Assembly: GCF_015707995.1 (NCBI RefSeq) | Contig: NZ_JAAGRY010000003.1 | Location: 35,072 to 99,071 of the forward strand | Reading direction: 5' to 3' | Length of the DNA stretch: 64,000 bases | Origin: Microbacterium paulum | Lineage (GTDB): Bacteria; Actinomycetota; Actinomycetes; Actinomycetales; Microbacteriaceae | Part shown: one piece after another, positions 1-7,437 of the stretch | Layout: each line of letters begins with the position of its first letter | Position numbering within the stretch: position 1 is the first letter of the stretch | The notes under the pieces: generated by a model | Databases searched by the model: none | What the model saw: the letters and a program-made list of their open reading frames with translations, nothing else | Told to the model about the DNA's origin: nothing | Position numbers and translations under genes: made by a program

Positions 1-527
1 CCGTTACCGAGCAGGCCGGTGTCGGCGATCTCGATCGGGGTCACCGCGCTCTTGCCGAGAGCGGTGGCGTAGGCGGTCGCCCGTTCGATGGCGACGGCGA
101 CCGCACGCGTGGCCGTCTCGCGCTCGATCCGTGCGGTGGTCTCCGGGGTGAGCTCCCACTGCACGGCGCCCACCTGCAGGCCGTCGACGGCCGCGACCGT
201 GTTCAGCCAGTCAGACAGGGCGAGGGTGTCGGTGAACGTCGCCGTGATCTCGACCGAGGCGTGATGGACGAGGTCGAGTTGCTTCCCGTCGGCATTCCAC
301 GGCCGGTCCGACCAGACCGAGGCGCGCTGACTCGACCAGTCGGCGACGGAGCCTGCGTCTTTGCGTGAGGCGAGCCCTGTGCGCACGGGCTCGGCGAGGG
401 CGGCGAGGCGTTCGACGACCTCGCCGCGGGCGGCGCCGTCGACCGAGGCATTCACGTGCGCGACGGCCCGCTCGGGGGCGACACGGGTCTGCGCTTCTCC
501 GCGCACGGTGAGGGTGACATGGCTCAT
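1..527 (-). CDS. SIMPL (DUF541) domain protein, C-terminus cut by window edge
   Basis: The gene reads leftward from ATG at 525-527 and runs off the left end after about 175 codons. The visible protein starts MSHVTLTVRGEAQTRVAPER and later has TATRAVAVAIERATAYATAL, which resembles the SIMPL/DUF541 fold: an N-terminal beta strand with the R-G-E pattern, and a late helix rich in A and R before a G-K-S turn. Family members are cytoplasmic or periplasmic proteins of poorly defined role, and no enzyme function can be assigned. No signal peptide is visible. The start is supported by TACAGT (535-540, minus strand) ending 7 bases before ATG, with no Shine-Dalgarno, which suggests a leaderless transcript. 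The gene lies divergent from ssrA. Confidence 0.7.
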   Translation of the reverse strand, partial: MSHVTLTVRGEAQTRVAPERAVAHVNASVDGAARGEVVERLAALAEPVRTGLASRKDAGSVADWSSQRASVWSDRPWNADGKQLDLVHHASVEITATFTDTLALSDWLNTVAAVDGLQVGAVQWELTPETTARIERETATRAVAVAIERATAYATALGKSAVTPIEIADTGLLGN

Positions 528-531
528 GGGG

Positions 532-540
532 TAGACTGTA
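532..540. promoter_or_regulatory. Overlapping bidirectional -10 elements between the SIMPL gene and ssrA
   Basis: TAGACTGTA holds TAGACT on the plus strand (532-537) and TACAGT on the minus strand (535-540). The minus hexamer sits 7 bases before the SIMPL start. The plus hexamer would give a tmRNA precursor with a 5' extension of roughly 85 bases, to be trimmed by RNase P. No convincing -35 boxes were seen. The role is inference from position. Confidence 0.4.
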
Positions 541-629
541 ACGCTCGGATGCTTCGGCACCCGAGCATGCAACTCCACAGTGTGACAGTGGCTCACCCTG
601 CCGCGAGGCCGAAAGGCTGACAGGCTCCA

Positions 630-996
630 GGGGCTGATCGGTTTCGACAGCGCCTGTGACGCTGCGGGAAGCGGGCCGAGGATGCAGGGTTATCTCGTAA
701 ACGATCTCTGCGAACCAATAGTTGCCGATGCAAAGCGCAACGACTTCGCCCTCGCTGCCTAAGCGAGTCCGATAGTCCGTCAGACCGTGGGTGATCCCGC
801 CACGGACCCTGGCGTCATCTAGGGATCTTGCTGTGTGACGGGGTCTCGACGTCACGCGGGACTCTTCTGAGACTGGGCTCGTCGACTTAGGTGTCTGTGA
901 CAAAGGTCGGAGCCGAGCAGAACGTCTCCACAGACTGCGCCCGGAGAAGACGCAGCATTTCAGCGCTGGACGGGGGTTCGATTCCCCCCAGCTCCA
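630..996 (+). ncRNA. ssrA: Transfer-messenger RNA (tmRNA)
   Basis: Both ends form the tRNA-like acceptor: GGGGCU at 630-635 pairs with AGCUCC near 990-995, followed by discriminator A at 996. The T-arm (GGGGGTTCGATTCCCCCC) is at about 972-989. The conserved 5' segment GATCGGTTTCGACAG follows the first stem. The tag reading frame is at 724-762 and encodes ADAKRNDFALAA then TAA, ending in the proteolysis signal LAA. CCA is not encoded; CGA follows. The RNA rescues stalled ribosomes with SmpB and marks the nascent chain for degradation. smpB is not adjacent in this window. Length about 367 nt, normal for the family. Confidence 0.97.
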
Positions 997-1027
997 CGAC
1001 GCCGCTGTCACACGATATGTGGATGCC

Positions 1028-1062
1028 ACGAAGGCCGAGCCCGCGCAGGGCCCGGCCTTCGT
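1028..1062. terminator. Hairpin terminator between ssrA and the convergent lipoprotein gene
   Basis: Ten-base perfect arms, ACGAAGGCCG (1028-1037) and CGGCCTTCGT (1053-1062), with an inner GCCC/GGGC stem. It lies between ssrA and the 3' end of the leftward lipoprotein gene and probably serves both. There is no strong U-tract, as is common in actinobacteria. Confidence 0.7.
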
Positions 1063-1077
1063 CGTGTGCGGCCCCCG

Positions 1078-1668
1078 TCAGCTCGCGGGGCGCTGGATCA
1101 GCAGGAGGCTCTGCTTGAGGTCGGCGACCGTCACCCAGCCGTCACCGAACTCGTAGGTCATGCCGTACCCGTTCTCGTCGGTGGTCGGGGCCTGCGTCGG
1201 GTCTTCGGTGATGTAGACGACGTCGCCGCTCTCTTCGCGCCGCCAACCCTTGGCTTCGAGCCCCCGCTGCATCGACGCGGCCTGGTCGGTGGTGATCGGC
1301 GCCCAGCCGAAGATCATCAGGTTGCCCGACGGCACCGCGTAGTCGGCCCAGGTGCACTGCAGCCCCTTGGTGAGGGTCACTCCGCCGGCGGCGAACGGCG
1401 TCTCTTTGGCCGTCCACCCCTTCGCCTGCAGCTCGGCGAGCAGGTCTTCCTGCACGAGGTTTTCGCACGTCACGGCTTCGGCCGTCGTCGTCGGCGATGC
1501 CGTGGGCTCGGTGACGACCTCGGTCGGGGCCGTCGTCGGGGCATCCGTGCCGACCGTCTCTGTGGGGGCGGGTGCGGCGCTCGTGCTGCAGCCGGTGAGG
1601 AGCATCGCGGCGAGGCTCAGAGAGGCGACGGCGGCGAGGACGGTGGAGCGGGTGCGGGGGAGGGTCAT
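1078..1668 (-). CDS. Putative lipoprotein, 196 aa
   Basis: The protein starts MTLPRTRS and has a hydrophobic stretch followed by LLTGC, a lipobox with the acylated Cys at about residue 27. A low-complexity Pro/Thr/Ala/Glu linker follows (residues 30-62), then a globular domain of about 130 residues with two Cys (in VTCENL and LQCTW). This predicts export and anchoring to the outer face of the membrane. No catalytic motif was recognised. ATG at 1666-1668 overlaps the hisN stop by ATGA, so it is the second gene of a hisN-lipoprotein pair. An upstream in-frame extension would run through hisN and was rejected because the signal peptide fixes the start. Confidence 0.75.
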   Translation of the reverse strand: MTLPRTRSTVLAAVASLSLAAMLLTGCSTSAAPAPTETVGTDAPTTAPTEVVTEPTASPTTTAEAVTCENLVQEDLLAELQAKGWTAKETPFAAGGVTLTKGLQCTWADYAVPSGNLMIFGWAPITTDQAASMQRGLEAKGWRREESGDVVYITEDPTQAPTTDENGYGMTYEFGDGWVTVADLKQSLLLIQRPAS

Positions 1669-2513
1669 CGTGTGGGTCCGGTCGGGGAGGGGGTGGTGAG
1701 GAGGGCGAGGAAATCTTCGTGCAGGGCGCCGTTGGTCGCGAGCGACGAGCGCGAGGCGATGCTGTCGGCGCCGTCGATGTCGGTGAAGCGGCCGCCCGCC
1801 TCCATGACGATCGGCACGAGAGCGGCGATGTCGTACTCTTTGACGCCGAACTCCGCGACGAACTCGAGGCGCCCCTCGGCGAGCAGCATGTATGGCCAGG
1901 TGTCGCCGTAGCCGCGATCGCGCCAGACCGCACGACTGAGCCGCAGCAGATCGTCTGAGCGGCCCACCTCGTCCCACTGGGCGATGGACTGGAAGCTGAC
2001 GCTCGCATCGGCGAGGTTCGTCACGCCCGACACCGCGAGGCGCGCCGGTTCGCCGTCGGGGGTGTTCGTCCAGGCGCCGAGCCCTGTCGCCGCCCACCAG
2101 CGCCGCCCGAGGGCGGGCTGGCTCGCCACGCCGACGCGCGGCACGCCGTCGATCGCGAGGGCGATGAGGGTCGTCCACATCGGGATGCCCTTGAGGTAGT
2201 TCGCGGTGCCGTCGATGGGGTCGATGATCCACTGCCGCGCCGGGTCGCCGCTCGTGCCGAACTCTTCGCCGAGCACGCCGTCACCGGGGCGCTCGGTCGA
2301 GAGGATGCCTCGGATCGCGCGCTCCGTCGCGAGATCGGCCTCGGTGACGTGCGTCGCGTCGGCCTTCACCTGCACGTCGAGGTCGGCGGCGTCGAAACGG
2401 GCCATCGTGACCGCGTCGGCCGCGTCGGCCAGTCGCAGCGCGAGAGCGAGATCGTCCGTCAGGTCGCCGTCGAAGGGCGCGTTCCACGAAGCAGATGCGG
2501 CGGGGGAGGTCAC
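1665..2513 (-). CDS. hisN: Histidinol-phosphatase, inositol monophosphatase family
   Basis: The 282-residue protein has the FIG/IMPase metal-site motifs in order: VTEADLATE (56-64), GEEFG (82-86) with the metal-binding Glu, WIIDPIDGTANY (95-106), and a C-terminal EYDIAA replacing the usual WDxAA. It would hydrolyse L-histidinol phosphate to histidinol in histidine synthesis, the role known for actinobacterial HisN. A broader inositol- or sugar-phosphatase role cannot be excluded, since the other his genes are not here. Start: GTG at 2511-2513, with TATTCT (2520-2525, minus) ending 6 bases upstream, so probably leaderless. The stop overlaps the lipoprotein start. Confidence 0.85.
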   Translation of the reverse strand: MTSPAASASWNAPFDGDLTDDLALALRLADAADAVTMARFDAADLDVQVKADATHVTEADLATERAIRGILSTERPGDGVLGEEFGTSGDPARQWIIDPIDGTANYLKGIPMWTTLIALAIDGVPRVGVASQPALGRRWWAATGLGAWTNTPDGEPARLAVSGVTNLADASVSFQSIAQWDEVGRSDDLLRLSRAVWRDRGYGDTWPYMLLAEGRLEFVAEFGVKEYDIAALVPIVMEAGGRFTDIDGADSIASRSSLATNGALHEDFLALLTTPSPTGPTR

Positions 2514-2626
2514 CTCACCAGAATACGGGGCGCCGCATGCTCGATTGGCGATGAACGCCGTCGTGATGGTAACGTTGTCCCTCGGTTCGCCCCACTGGTT
2601 TTCACCGGATCAGGCGGCCGCGGAAC

Positions 2627-2699
2627 GCACCTCTAGCTCAATCGGCAGAGCAACTGACTCTTAATCAGTGGGTTCTGGGTTCGAGTCCCAGGGGGTGCA
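2627..2699 (+). tRNA. tRNA-Lys, anticodon CTT
   Basis: The 7-bp acceptor pairs GCACCTC (2627-2633) with GGGGTGC (2692-2698); discriminator A is at 2699. The anticodon stem ACTGA/TCAGT encloses loop CTCTTAA, giving anticodon CTT (2660-2662), which reads AAG. The T-arm has the usual GGTTCGAGTCC. CCA is not encoded; a hairpin terminator follows directly. Confidence 0.97.
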
Positions 2700-2707
2700 C
2701 CGGTGAG

Positions 2708-2750
2708 AAACACCCGGTAGGAATCCACGGATTCTGACCGGGTGTTTTCC
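2708..2750 (+). terminator. Rho-independent terminator of tRNA-Lys
   Basis: AAACACCCGGT (2708-2718) pairs with ACCGGGTGTTT (2737-2747), with an inner GAATCC/GGATTC stem (2721-2734) and a T-rich tail TTTTCCTTT. One of the few terminators in the window with a real T-tract. Confidence 0.85.
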
Positions 2751-2812
2751 TTTGATCGCGAAGGGATCTCCCGCGGCGCCGCACGATGCCGGAGCGGCGT
2801 AGCAGCCACGAG

Positions 2813-2840
2813 AACGGCCCCGGATCACTCCGGGGCCGTT
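2813..2840. terminator. Terminator of the marR-MFS operon
   Basis: AACGGCCCCGGA (2813-2824) and TCCGGGGCCGTT (2829-2840) form a perfect 12-bp stem with a 4-base loop, 23 bases beyond the MFS stop. It probably ends the leftward transcript and may also back up the tRNA terminator. Confidence 0.75.
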
Positions 2841-2862
2841 GTCGTGAACTTCGATCGGTGGG

Positions 2863-4089
2863 TCAGGCGGCGTCGCCCACGAGCACGGCGGCCGCCTCTT
2901 CGGTGGCATCCGCTTCGTGCACGTCGATTCTGCGCAGGGCGCGGCGACCGAACAGGATCACACCGGCCGAGATCAGCACCGAGACCGCGGCGAAGCAGAA
3001 CGGCACCGAGGCGTTGAAGGCGTGCCACAGGGCGGCGGCGATCGGCGGGGCGGCGGCGCCGCCGAGGAAGCGCACAGCCGAGTACGACGACGACGCGACC
3101 GAGCGCGGCAGGTCGGTGGCCTCCATGACCGATTCGGTGAGGATCGTGTTCATCAGGCCGAGCAGCAGGCCGCCCACGATGATGCAGGCCACGAGCGCCG
3201 GCGCCGATTCGACGACGAGCGCGGCGACGATCAGGTCGATGGCCAGCAGGGGCAGCACGATCAGCATGGCGGTGCTGCGCTTCATGGTTCGAAGGAGCAC
3301 CGGCGCGACCCACACGCTCGTGACGGCGAGCGCGACACCCCAGCCGAAGAACGTCAGGCCGATGCCCATCGCCCCGAACCCGAGCGGGAAGGGCGAGAAC
3401 GCGAGCAGCACGAAGAACCCGATGTTGTAGAACAGCGCGGCGATCGCGAGCACCGCGAGCGCCGGCTGGCGCAGCGCCCGGAACGGAGCCGAAAGAGGCA
3501 CCGGCGTGCGCTTCTCGCCCGAGTTGCGGACGAGCGCGAGCACCGCGATGAACCCGATCGCCATGAGCACGACGACGCCGAAGAACGGGCCGCGCCAGCT
3601 GATCTCGCCGAGCACGCCGCCAACGAGGGGGCCGATCGCGATGCCGAGGCCGAGGGCCGCTTCGTAGAGGATGATCGCGGCCGATGACCCGCCCGAGGCG
3701 GCGCCGACGATCGTCGCGAGCGCCGTCGAGATGAACAGGGCGTTGCCGAGACCCCACCCGGCGCGGAAGCCGATGATCGCGTCGACGCTGCCCGACAGGG
3801 CGCACAGCAGCGCGAACACCACGATCAGGCCGAGACCGATCAGAAGCGTCGCCTTCGTGCCGATGCGTGAGGAGATCCAACTCGTGAAGAGCATCGCGAC
3901 ACCCGTGACGACGAGGTAGCTGGTGAAGAGCATCTCGGTTTCGACGGGGGAGGCCTGCAGTGATTCGGCGATCGCGGGAAGGATCGGATCGACCAGCCCG
4001 ATGCCCATGAAGGCGATGACACAGGCGAAGGCGACCGCCCACACCTGAGCGGGCTGGCGCCACACGCTGACCTTCGCGGCGGCGCTCAT
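2863..4089 (-). CDS. Major facilitator superfamily efflux transporter
   Basis: This is a 408-residue, 12-helix membrane protein starting MSAAAKVSVWRQPAQVWAVA. It shows an N-terminal GIGLVDPILPAI segment and later RAGWGLGNALF and EAALGLGIAIGPLVGGVLGE, the last resembling the drug-exporter motif C in helix 5. Such proteins are proton-driven exporters; the substrate is unknown. The start (4087-4089) overlaps the stop of the upstream MarR gene by ATGA, so the two are one operon and the MarR protein is the likely regulator. The open frame continues far upstream antisense to the SBP gene; that part is spurious. Confidence 0.85.
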   Translation of the reverse strand: MSAAAKVSVWRQPAQVWAVAFACVIAFMGIGLVDPILPAIAESLQASPVETEMLFTSYLVVTGVAMLFTSWISSRIGTKATLLIGLGLIVVFALLCALSGSVDAIIGFRAGWGLGNALFISTALATIVGAASGGSSAAIILYEAALGLGIAIGPLVGGVLGEISWRGPFFGVVVLMAIGFIAVLALVRNSGEKRTPVPLSAPFRALRQPALAVLAIAALFYNIGFFVLLAFSPFPLGFGAMGIGLTFFGWGVALAVTSVWVAPVLLRTMKRSTAMLIVLPLLAIDLIVAALVVESAPALVACIIVGGLLLGLMNTILTESVMEATDLPRSVASSSYSAVRFLGGAAAPPIAAALWHAFNASVPFCFAAVSVLISAGVILFGRRALRRIDVHEADATEEAAAVLVGDAA

Positions 4090-4517
4090 CGGGTGACCTC
4101 CGCCGTGCGCGTGCGCGCGTCGACGACGTCGGCTGCGCGACGGATCGCGGCCCAGTCGTCGGCGTCGAGATCGCTGAAGCGGGGGGCGAGGGCGGCACCG
4201 AGCACCTGAATCCACTCGTCGAGCGCGGTGAGGCCCGCCGGAGTCACCGACACGACCGTGGCCCGCGAGTCGTGCTCGTCGTGCCCGCGTTCGAGCAGCC
4301 CCGCCTCGGTCATCTGCGCGACGAGTCGCGTCATGCCGGGCTGGGTCACGCGGCTCAGCGCAGCGAGGTCGCCGATGCGCTGCGGGCCGTGCTCGCGCAG
4401 CAGGCTGAGTGTGCGCCACTGCGCCGCCGGCGCTTCGTTTCGGGTCTCGAGCGAGGCGACGCGCGCGAGCGCGTGGGCCCCGAGGACGAGACGAAGGAGA
4501 TCGTCTTCGTTTTGCAT
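4086..4517 (-). CDS. MarR-family transcriptional regulator
   Basis: The 143-residue protein has the winged-helix pattern: QWRTLSLLREHGPQRIGDLAALSRVTQPGMTRLVAQMTEAGLLERG with a recognition helix around residues 57-72, then wing DEHDSRATVVSVTPAG. MarR dimers bind palindromes and release them on binding small aromatic or toxic ligands. It is first in an operon with an MFS exporter. The start ATG (4515-4517) lies inside a long dyad and 6 bases after TATACT, so the protein probably represses its own leaderless promoter. Confidence 0.9.
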   Translation of the reverse strand: MQNEDDLLRLVLGAHALARVASLETRNEAPAAQWRTLSLLREHGPQRIGDLAALSRVTQPGMTRLVAQMTEAGLLERGHDEHDSRATVVSVTPAGLTALDEWIQVLGAALAPRFSDLDADDWAAIRRAADVVDARTRTAEVTR

Positions 4518-4542
4518 ACCGCCAGTATATACCGCAGGTATG
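4515..4542 (-). promoter_or_regulatory. MarR operator overlapping the marR promoter and start codon
   Basis: The dyad has outer arms CATACC (4515-4520) and GGTATG (4537-4542) and a GTAT/ATAC core at its centre. It spans the -10 TATACT (4524-4529, minus) and the ATG itself. Binding here would block both promoter and start, giving autoregulation. The dyad is seen directly; the binding protein is inferred. Confidence 0.6.
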
Positions 4543-4600
4543 TAATGACGGATGCCGCCGCGCGGTTACCGGATCGTGATGGATGCCGCGCGTGCTGCAT

Positions 4601-4655
4601 TTGACACGGACCGGCGGCCCGAACAAGATGGCACTACCTGAATCACATCTCAGGT
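4601..4655 (+). promoter_or_regulatory. Promoter and operator-like dyad of the LIV-type transport operon
   Basis: TTGACA (4601-4606) and CAAGAT (4624-4629) are 17 bases apart, giving a predicted start near 4636. Just there lies ACCTGA-N8-TCAGGT (4636-4655), a perfect 6-bp-arm inverted repeat suited to a TetR or GntR-type dimer. The TetR gene inside the operon (11075-11794) is the obvious candidate, but this is inference. Confidence 0.5.
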
Positions 4656-4683
4656 CTACCTTCCAACGGTGAAAGGCACGCAC

Positions 4684-5895
4684 ATGCGGGTTACGAAGAA
4701 GTTGCTCCCTGGGGTCGTGATGGCATTCGCCGCCACGGCCGCCCTCGCCCTGTCGGCGTGCGCGCCGACCGCGGCCACCCCCGACGCCTCGGGCTCGGGC
4801 GCCGCCGGCCCCGCCGACATCACCGTCGGCGTCATCACGAGCGAAACCGGACCGCTCGCCGGCTACGGCAAGCAGTACCTCGACGGCTTCAAGGCCGGGC
4901 TCGACTACGCCACCGGCGGCACCAACGAGGTGGGCGGCACCAAGATCACCGTCGACTACCGCGACGACGCGGGCGACCCCGACACCGCCGTCGGCGCCGC
5001 GAAGGAGCTCATCGGCTCGGGCGTGAACATCCTCGCCGGCAGCGCCTCGTCGGGCGTCGCCGCCGCGGTCGCCGAGCAGGCCGGGCAGAACAAGGTGCTG
5101 TTCATCTCGGGCCCCGCCGCCGCCGACGCGCTCACCGGCATCAACGGCTACACGTTCCGCAGCGGCCGCCAGTCGGCGCAAGACGTTGCGACGGCCGGCA
5201 CCTTCCTCGGCGACGTCAAGGGCAAGAAGATCACGGTGCTCGCCCAGAACAGCGCCTTCGGTCAGGGCAACGTCGCCGCCGTCACCGCCATCCTCGGCGG
5301 CAAGGGTGCGACCGTCGAGAGTGTGCTGGTCGCCGAAGACGTCACCGAGTTCACGCCGTTCGCCCAGCAGGTGCTCGCCGGCACCCCCGACCTCGTGTTC
5401 GTGGCGTGGGCCGGAGCGACCTCCGGCGCGATGTGGCAGGCGATGAGCCAGCAGGGCGTGCTCGACGCGGTGCCGGTGGTCACGGGCCTCGGCGACTCGG
5501 CGACATTCGGTGCCTACGGCGAGGCATCCGAGAAGATCAGCTTCCTCAACTACTACTTCCCGGGAGCACCCGACAATGACGTGAACACGGCGATGATCGA
5601 CGCGGTCGAGAAGGCCGGCGGCACCCCCGACCTCTTCACCCCCGACGGCTTCAACGCCGCCATCATGGTCGTGCAGGCCATCAAGGAGGGCAAGGGCGAC
5701 GTCGACGCGATGGTGGCATCGCTCGAAGGCTTCACGTTCGACGGCCCCAAGGGCTCGCTCACGGTGCGCGCCGGTGACCACGCCCTGCTGCAGGACATGT
5801 ACCAGGTGAGGCTCGTCGCGGACGCCGGATCGTTCATTCCGGAACTGGTCAAGACCGTCCCGGCGGACGACGTCGCCCCGGCCGAAGCGCAGTAG
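4684..5895 (+). CDS. LIV-type ABC transporter substrate-binding lipoprotein
   Basis: The 403-residue protein begins MRVTKKLLPGVVMAF and has lipobox LSAC with Cys at about residue 26, so it is a surface lipoprotein. The mature part follows the Peripla_BP_6 pattern (DITVGVITSETGPLAGYGKQ, then YRDDAGDP), as in LivJ/K-type receptors for branched amino acids, amides and carboxylates. It is first in an operon with two ATPases, two permeases and an acyl-CoA ligase. The ligand is probably an organic acid or a derivative of one rather than leucine, judged from the neighbours. ATG at 4684 is preferred over GTG at 4669, because GAAAGG is correctly spaced before it. Confidence 0.85.
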   Translation: MRVTKKLLPGVVMAFAATAALALSACAPTAATPDASGSGAAGPADITVGVITSETGPLAGYGKQYLDGFKAGLDYATGGTNEVGGTKITVDYRDDAGDPDTAVGAAKELIGSGVNILAGSASSGVAAAVAEQAGQNKVLFISGPAAADALTGINGYTFRSGRQSAQDVATAGTFLGDVKGKKITVLAQNSAFGQGNVAAVTAILGGKGATVESVLVAEDVTEFTPFAQQVLAGTPDLVFVAWAGATSGAMWQAMSQQGVLDAVPVVTGLGDSATFGAYGEASEKISFLNYYFPGAPDNDVNTAMIDAVEKAGGTPDLFTPDGFNAAIMVVQAIKEGKGDVDAMVASLEGFTFDGPKGSLTVRAGDHALLQDMYQVRLVADAGSFIPELVKTVPADDVAPAEAQ

Positions 5896-5923
5896 ACGCG
5901 CACGAGCGAGGCATAGCACCACG

Positions 5924-6700
5924 ATGAGCACCCCACTCCCGTCCGCGCTCAGGATCGAAGGCCTCGGCCTGAAGATCGGCGGCGCCACCATTCTGAAAGA
6001 TGTCGATCTCGACGTCGCACCCGGCAGCATCGTCGGCGTGATCGGCCCCAACGGAGCCGGAAAGACCACGTTGTTCAATGTGATCTCCGGTGTCGCGCGG
6101 CCCACCGAGGGTCGCATCGTGATGGACGGCGACGACATCACCCGCAGCTCCGTTCCGGAGCGGGCGCGGGCGGGACTGGGGCGCACGTTTCAGACCTCGA
6201 GCCTCTTCCCACGGCTCAGCGTGCTCGAGAACGTGCGCCTGGCCGCCCAGGTCTCGCTCGGCGGCAACTATTCGCTCGTGCGATTTCCGCGCCGAACGGA
6301 TGCCGCGACAGCCCACGCCCTCGAGCAGCTGACCAAGGTCGGACTCACCCACAAACTCGACACCGCCGCCGGCGACATCTCGCACGGCGACAAGCGCAAG
6401 CTCGAGATCGCGGTGCTGCTCGCGACGCGCTCGAAGATCGTGTTGCTCGACGAGCCGATGGCGGGCGTCGCCTCGGGCGACGTCGCCGGCCTCGTCGACA
6501 ACATCCGCGACCTGCAGCGCGAAACCGGGTGCACGGTCCTCATGGTCGAGCACCACATCGACGTGCTCATGGGTCTCGTCGAGCGCGTCGCCGTCATGTA
6601 CGCCGGCTCGATCATCGCTTTCGACACCCCCCAGAGGATCATGGAGAACACCCTCGTGCAGAGCGCCTACCTCGGTCGGGCGCAGGGGAGCGCGGCATGA
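5924..6700 (+). CDS. LIV-type ABC transporter ATPase, LivG-like
   Basis: The 258-residue ATPase has Walker A GPNGAGKTT (41-49), a variant signature ISHGDKRKLEIA (about 152-163) as is usual in LivG-type subunits, and Walker B IVLLDEP followed by the LivG-typical MAGVA. The C-terminus carries the extra helix seen in this subfamily. It pairs with the LivF-like subunit to power import by the two permeases. It ends in an ATGA overlap with the next gene. Substrate specificity resides in the binding protein, so it is not decided here. Confidence 0.9.
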   Translation: MSTPLPSALRIEGLGLKIGGATILKDVDLDVAPGSIVGVIGPNGAGKTTLFNVISGVARPTEGRIVMDGDDITRSSVPERARAGLGRTFQTSSLFPRLSVLENVRLAAQVSLGGNYSLVRFPRRTDAATAHALEQLTKVGLTHKLDTAAGDISHGDKRKLEIAVLLATRSKIVLLDEPMAGVASGDVAGLVDNIRDLQRETGCTVLMVEHHIDVLMGLVERVAVMYAGSIIAFDTPQRIMENTLVQSAYLGRAQGSAA

Positions 6701-7437
6701 ACGCCCCCGCGCCGACCCCGATCCTCACCGTCTCGCACCTGAGCGCGTCGATCGCCGGCCAGCAGGTCGTCGAAGACGTCAGCTTCGAGGTCCCCGCCAC
6801 CGGCATCACCGCGGTGCTGGGGCGCAACGGCGTAGGCAAGACGTCCACGATCCGCGGCATCCTGGGGCTCATCCACCGCCAGGGCGAGGTCACCCTCGCG
6901 GGCGAGCGGATCGACGGCCTGCCCACCCACCGCATCGTGCAGCGCGGCGTCGGGTACGTGCCCGAAGACCGCGAGGTCTTCGCCGGGCTCACCGTCGCCG
7001 AGAACCTCGCCCTCGCGGAGCGCGGGTCGCGCCTGCGCGGCGAGGCCAACCCGCGGCGCGCCTTCGTCGCCGAACTCTTCCCCGACCTCGTCGCGCGGCG
7101 CGCGCAGCAGGCCGGCACGTTGTCGGGCGGGCAGCAGCAGATGGTCTCCGTCGCCCGCGCGCTGCTCAACGACAACCGCATCCTGCTCGTCGACGAGCCG
7201 ACCAAGGGGCTCGCCCCCAAGATCGTCGACGAAGTCGCCGACGCGCTCGAAGAGGCATCCACGATCGTTCCGATCCTGCTGGTCGAACAGAACCTCGACG
7301 TGGTGCGCCGCCTCGCGACCAGCGCCGTCGTCATCGCCGGTGGGCGTGTCGTGCACACGGGGCCGGCACGCGAGATCCTCGACGACGAGGCGCTCACGAT
7401 GCGCCTGCTCGGCGTCAGCGCGGAGGCCCACGCATGA
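6697..7437 (+). CDS. LIV-type ABC transporter ATPase, LivF-like
   Basis: The 246-residue ATPase has Walker A GRNGVGKTS (42-50), signature LSGGQQQMVSVARAL and Walker B ILLVDEPTKGLAP, the last being characteristic of LivF. The start at 6697 overlaps the stop of the upstream ATPase (ATGA). The open frame extends upstream into that gene, but the junction and family length support 6697. It forms the second nucleotide-binding half of the importer. Confidence 0.9.
   Translation: MNAPAPTPILTVSHLSASIAGQQVVEDVSFEVPATGITAVLGRNGVGKTSTIRGILGLIHRQGEVTLAGERIDGLPTHRIVQRGVGYVPEDREVFAGLTVAENLALAERGSRLRGEANPRRAFVAELFPDLVARRAQQAGTLSGGQQQMVSVARALLNDNRILLVDEPTKGLAPKIVDEVADALEEASTIVPILLVEQNLDVVRRLATSAVVIAGGRVVHTGPAREILDDEALTMRLLGVSAEAHA

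Noticed and set aside
4090..6186. Very long open frame on the minus strand over the SBP and ABC genes (continuous with the MFS frame)
   Set aside because: It is antisense to well-defined lipoprotein and ATPase genes and gives low-complexity His/Arg/Gly-rich sequence. It results from high GC at third positions.
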